Shown here: piece after piece, positions 61,721 to 64,000 of the stretch | How positions within the stretch are numbered: the stretch's first letter is position 1 | Layout of the letters: every line of letters begins with the position of its first letter | Source: Bacillus methanolicus PB1 | GTDB taxonomy: Bacteria > Bacillota > Bacilli > Bacillales > Cytobacillaceae | Reading direction: 5' to 3' | NCBI RefSeq assembly: GCF_000262755.1 | Contig: NZ_AFEU01000002.1 | Span: 124,001 to 188,000 of the forward strand | Length of the DNA stretch: 64,000 bases | Translations under genes and position numbers: made by a program | The notes under the pieces: generated by a model | The model's database searches: none | What the model was told of the DNA's origin: nothing | What the model saw: the letters and a program-made list of their open reading frames with translations, nothing else

Positions 61721-61827
61721 GATCTCTGACGATAGTTTTGCCTATACGTGTTTATTTTTCAAAAGGTTTTAATTTCCAGAATGATGAGCAAACATAAGTT
61801 TTCCTTTAGTAAATGTTTTCTTTGTAT

Positions 61828-62532
61828 CTACCATGCAATCAATCCAAATACTAGTAATACCGTCCCCACAGATGCTATTAATAATTGTGCAAAAAACATG
61901 TTCTTTCGTGATATCCAGACAACCGCTAGATTAAATAAGCTATGAACAAAAAGAAGTACTAAAACCAACAAGGGGATTTTCGCTATAAGCAGGGTCACTC
62001 CAAGATGAAAAGCACTCGCAAAGATCCGTTCTACCACACCCCACAATGGACTTAAATGAAATTGTCCTTGTGATTCTAATAATTCTTTTACCTGAATCGC
62101 CTTTTCATCATTTCGCTGAATAATATTAATTAAAACCAAACCGTTAATAACAGCAAACAGCACTTCTATCGCGGCCCATCCTTGACCAACTGAAAGAGCC
62201 CAGGAGAAAGAGGCTCCAGTAAGAAACAAAAGTATCAAACGAACTCCTTCCTCCAAAGGTCCAGAAGATAAACCAACAAAAAGCATAGCCCTTTCTTTGG
62301 GCATTCCCTTTAAAAATACTGTAACGGGTCCTCGAAGCAAAAGTGCGAGCACCCAGCCAAGAGCACCCAGACCAAATGCTTCCCAGTGAATAGAGCTAAA
62401 CCCATAGTGAAAAAACAACCCAAATGATATTGGAACAGCTAAATATAAAGGGATCGCATATATAAATTTACGAGCAATTTTTTGATGAGATTGATCAGAT
62501 AAGATATTTTTACTTTTCAAAAATGCTGTCAC
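61828..62532 (-). CDS. YhfC-like glutamic-type intramembrane protease
   Basis: A polytopic membrane protein of 234 residues with about seven hydrophobic helices. SSGPLEEGVRLILLFL has the EExxR pair of the PrsW/CAAX-type glutamic intramembrane protease group, and later helices have FHLGVTLLIA and FVHSLFNLAV, which supply the conserved His/Asn. This matches the YhfC family. The start is GTG at 62532 with GGGGGGG upstream, and it follows the regulator gene directly. The substrate is unknown. Confidence 0.75.
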   Translation of the reverse strand: MTAFLKSKNILSDQSHQKIARKFIYAIPLYLAVPISFGLFFHYGFSSIHWEAFGLGALGWVLALLLRGPVTVFLKGMPKERAMLFVGLSSGPLEEGVRLILLFLTGASFSWALSVGQGWAAIEVLFAVINGLVLINIIQRNDEKAIQVKELLESQGQFHLSPLWGVVERIFASAFHLGVTLLIAKIPLLVLVLLFVHSLFNLAVVWISRKNMFFAQLLIASVGTVLLVFGLIAW

Positions 62533-62535
62533 CGA

Positions 62536-63105
62536 TTAATCCCCCCCTTCATTGTTGTTTGAAGATTTTTGTTCCGGCTGTGGAATGAAGATCGTTGAAA
62601 GTGTGCGTAGACGCCTGCCAGGAGCAGGTTTGTTTTTAAGAGCTGGTTCAACAACAGAACGAATTGCTTGTATCAATTGCGAAAACTCCTTATCACTTAA
62701 ATACAATGAAGCCTTTCGATAACTAACTCCATCTGCCTCCAGATCAAAATGATCTTGTTGGAGATACCTTTGAAAATCAGATTGGATAGAGGCTAAAAAA
62801 GTCAAAAAGTATCGCATATGATCATCACGGCTGCAATTTTTCAAATCATCTTTAGTCAAATTGGCTCCTTGTTCCACCAGGGTATAAACTTTCTCGATTG
62901 TTCCACGTACTGGTCGTTGATTGATAATTTGAATAATACCACCTTCATACAGCTTATTGAGATGTCGATACAATGTAGCCTGCGGGAAATCAGGTAACAA
63001 CTCAATTAATTGCTGAGCTGTTAGTTGTCTTTCCCCTATGAAAGCTTGAACGATACGCAATCGGATCGGATGAAGCAGCAAATCTGCCTTTGACCTTTTT
63101 ATCAT
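62536..63105 (-). CDS. ArsR-like winged helix regulator
   Basis: A 189-residue regulator. The N-terminal winged helix begins LLLHPIRLRIVQAFIGERQL and continues QLIELLPDFPQATLYRHLNK, the recognition helix, as in ArsR/HTH_20 proteins. The C-terminal half is helical and charged, likely for dimerisation or ligand sensing. AAGAGGTG precedes the ATG. It overlaps the ribosome site of the membrane protease gene and probably controls both genes through the palindrome at 63120. Confidence 0.8.
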   Translation of the reverse strand: MIKRSKADLLLHPIRLRIVQAFIGERQLTAQQLIELLPDFPQATLYRHLNKLYEGGIIQIINQRPVRGTIEKVYTLVEQGANLTKDDLKNCSRDDHMRYFLTFLASIQSDFQRYLQQDHFDLEADGVSYRKASLYLSDKEFSQLIQAIRSVVEPALKNKPAPGRRLRTLSTIFIPQPEQKSSNNNEGGD

Positions 63106-63119
63106 TGTTCACCTCTTAA

Positions 63120-63147
63120 TTATTATCATTATTGATAATGATAATAA
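63120..63147. promoter_or_regulatory. 28-bp imperfect palindrome, operator or Fur-box-like site
   Basis: TTATTATCATTATT|GATAATGATAATAA has one mismatch and lies 15 bases before the regulator start. It includes TGATAATGATAATAA, close to the Fur consensus TGATAATNATTATCA. It may be the regulator's own operator or a Fur site. Confidence 0.5.
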
Positions 63148-63270
63148 TGAAAAAAATAACTATTGTCAATCCATAATTAACCCTTTGATCACTCATCTTC
63201 CCACACTCTTAGGAAAAAATTATGTTCCAACGCTTTTTCTCTTTTTTGTACCAATTTATGCCTCCTTCAA

Positions 63271-63322
63271 CGAAAAACAAAAAAAGACCAAAGAGAAACA
63301 GAATTTCGCCTGATTTTTCTCC
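63271..63322. repeat. 55-bp dispersed repeat, copy 2
   Basis: CGAAAAACAAAAAAAGACC to CTGATTTTTCTCC, similar to 61665-61720. It lies between the regulator's promoter and the hydrolase terminator. Confidence 0.6.
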
Positions 63323-63349
63323 ATTTTTTTGTTTAATGCAGTCCTATTG

Positions 63350-63381
63350 CTCATAAAAAAAGCCAGCACCAAATGCTGACT
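63350..63381 (-). terminator. terminator of the alpha/beta hydrolase gene
   Basis: On the minus strand GTCAGCA and TGCTGGC pair (one wobble) around TTTGG, then seven T. It lies about 100 bases past the hydrolase stop. Confidence 0.8.
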
Positions 63382-63478
63382 CAAACTTTTTTAATTATCG
63401 TATTCGTTATCCAACGATAGAACAGTTTAATTTACGATGACATAAGAGTTTCATATTTCCAAAGTGCTTAAATCAAAG

Positions 63479-64000
63479 CTATCCAATAAAACGGATAAGC
63501 TCTCGATTAAATTTTTCAAGCTCACAATAAAACAATCCATGGCCACTATACTTAAAGGGGATAAGTTCCGATCCCTTAATTCCGGCATGCATTAATTCGG
63601 CAAGCACAAATGGGCAGACTTTATCTTGTTTTCCATGGAAAATTCCAGTGGGTACATTGATCATAGACAAATCTTGCCGTAAATCTTCATCTCGAAGGGA
63701 AATGGCACACATTGCTGTTGCATGGCCTGACGCTTCTATTCCCAATCCGTGGAACCAGTCTTTGAAACTCTCAGTTAAAAAACGTGCGAAAAAGATATCC
63801 CCAAAGTCAACCAACATTTTAGGCCGATCTGTGTAGGTACCTTCGATTAACTTATTGACTGCCTCTTTTGTTAGTCCATACGGGTAATCTGGACGTTTGG
63901 TAAAGACAGGTGCTGCAGCTGCCAAAAGGGCTAGTTTAGAGACCTTATACCCTGCATGCCGGGCCATATACCGTATGGCAATTGCTCCACCCATCGAGTG
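63479..64000 (-). CDS. alpha/beta hydrolase, C-terminal part (cut by the window edge)
   Basis: The frame continues past the right edge. The visible 173 residues start at HSMGGAIAIRY, the nucleophile elbow with the catalytic Ser. The acid lies in GIFHGKQDKVCPF (Asp) and the histidine in FKYSGHGLFYCE. This is the usual order for peroxidase-like or lipase-like alpha/beta hydrolases that run GHSMGG. The N-terminal 70-90 residues lie outside the window. The substrate cannot be told. Confidence 0.85.
   Translation of the reverse strand, partial: HSMGGAIAIRYMARHAGYKVSKLALLAAAAPVFTKRPDYPYGLTKEAVNKLIEGTYTDRPKMLVDFGDIFFARFLTESFKDWFHGLGIEASGHATAMCAISLRDEDLRQDLSMINVPTGIFHGKQDKVCPFVLAELMHAGIKGSELIPFKYSGHGLFYCELEKFNRELIRFIG

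Overview
The window reads as chromosomal DNA of a low-to-moderate GC Firmicute of the Bacillus type. The leftmost block (rhomboid protease, ydbT, ydbS, cshA, then murF and ddl) is the classic Bacillus ddl-murF-cshA-ydbST-rhomboid neighbourhood. Strong GGAGG ribosome binding sites, sigma-A type promoters, U-run terminators, a Per-box-like site before dps, a mannitol operon run by an MtlR activator, and five riboswitches all agree. I do not claim a species; a thermotolerant Bacillus relative such as B. smithii is only a guess. No rRNA or tRNA was seen.

Layout. 1-10.1 kb: envelope and core genes (rhomboid end, two PH-domain membrane proteins, the CshA RNA helicase, an esterase, a HemAT oxygen sensor, MurF, Ddl, a HAD phosphatase). 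10.5-22.7 kb: a long leftward cobalamin salvage and assembly operon under a B12 riboswitch with a terminator. It holds BtuF, BtuC, a BtuD-CbiZ fusion, CbiB, CobD, CobU, CobQ, CobS, CobC, a second CobU-like protein, a PduO-type adenosyltransferase, CblT and CblS. The pathway uses imported alpha-ribazole (CblT/CblS) and no CobT is present. 22.8-30.4 kb: a conserved unknown gene, mgtE, dps, a SRAP protein, a lysine-riboswitch permease and a subtilisin-like protease. 30.6-36.8 kb: a signalling cluster (LytTR regulator, FapA/DUF342 protein, PAS histidine kinase, divergent PAS-EAL protein) in which both the kinase and the EAL gene are broken by one missing base in A-runs.

36.8-45.6 kb is a genomic graveyard around potassium transport. 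It has a HepT/MntA toxin-antitoxin pair, a scrambled kdpBC remnant downstream of an orphaned c-di-AMP riboswitch, a DUF2294 gene, a tandemly duplicated KdpD sensor without kinase domain, and a second kdp operon in which a deletion joined kdpA to kdpB. 46-52.8 kb: gluconokinase, a thiamine thiazole operon (tenI-thiO-thiS-thiG-thiF) under a TPP riboswitch, and an EamA exporter. 52.9-55.9 kb: a duplicated intergenic cassette of 20-bp tandem repeats, one copy interrupted by an IS256-type element with an 8-bp target duplication. 56-61.6 kb: mtlA, mtlR, mtlF, mtlD. 61.8-64 kb: a YhfC-type membrane protease with its ArsR-like regulator, and a truncated alpha/beta hydrolase at the edge.

Three repeat families run through the intergenic space: about a dozen imperfect palindromes built on GGGTCTGACCC/GGGTCAGACCC that often double as terminators, 20-bp GGCTCATA arrays, and 21-bp GAACGAGAG arrays. 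The points most worth following are the paired one-base A-run frameshifts in adjacent divergent signalling genes, the double KdpD with the decayed kdp loci and the stranded c-di-AMP riboswitch, and the palindrome family.
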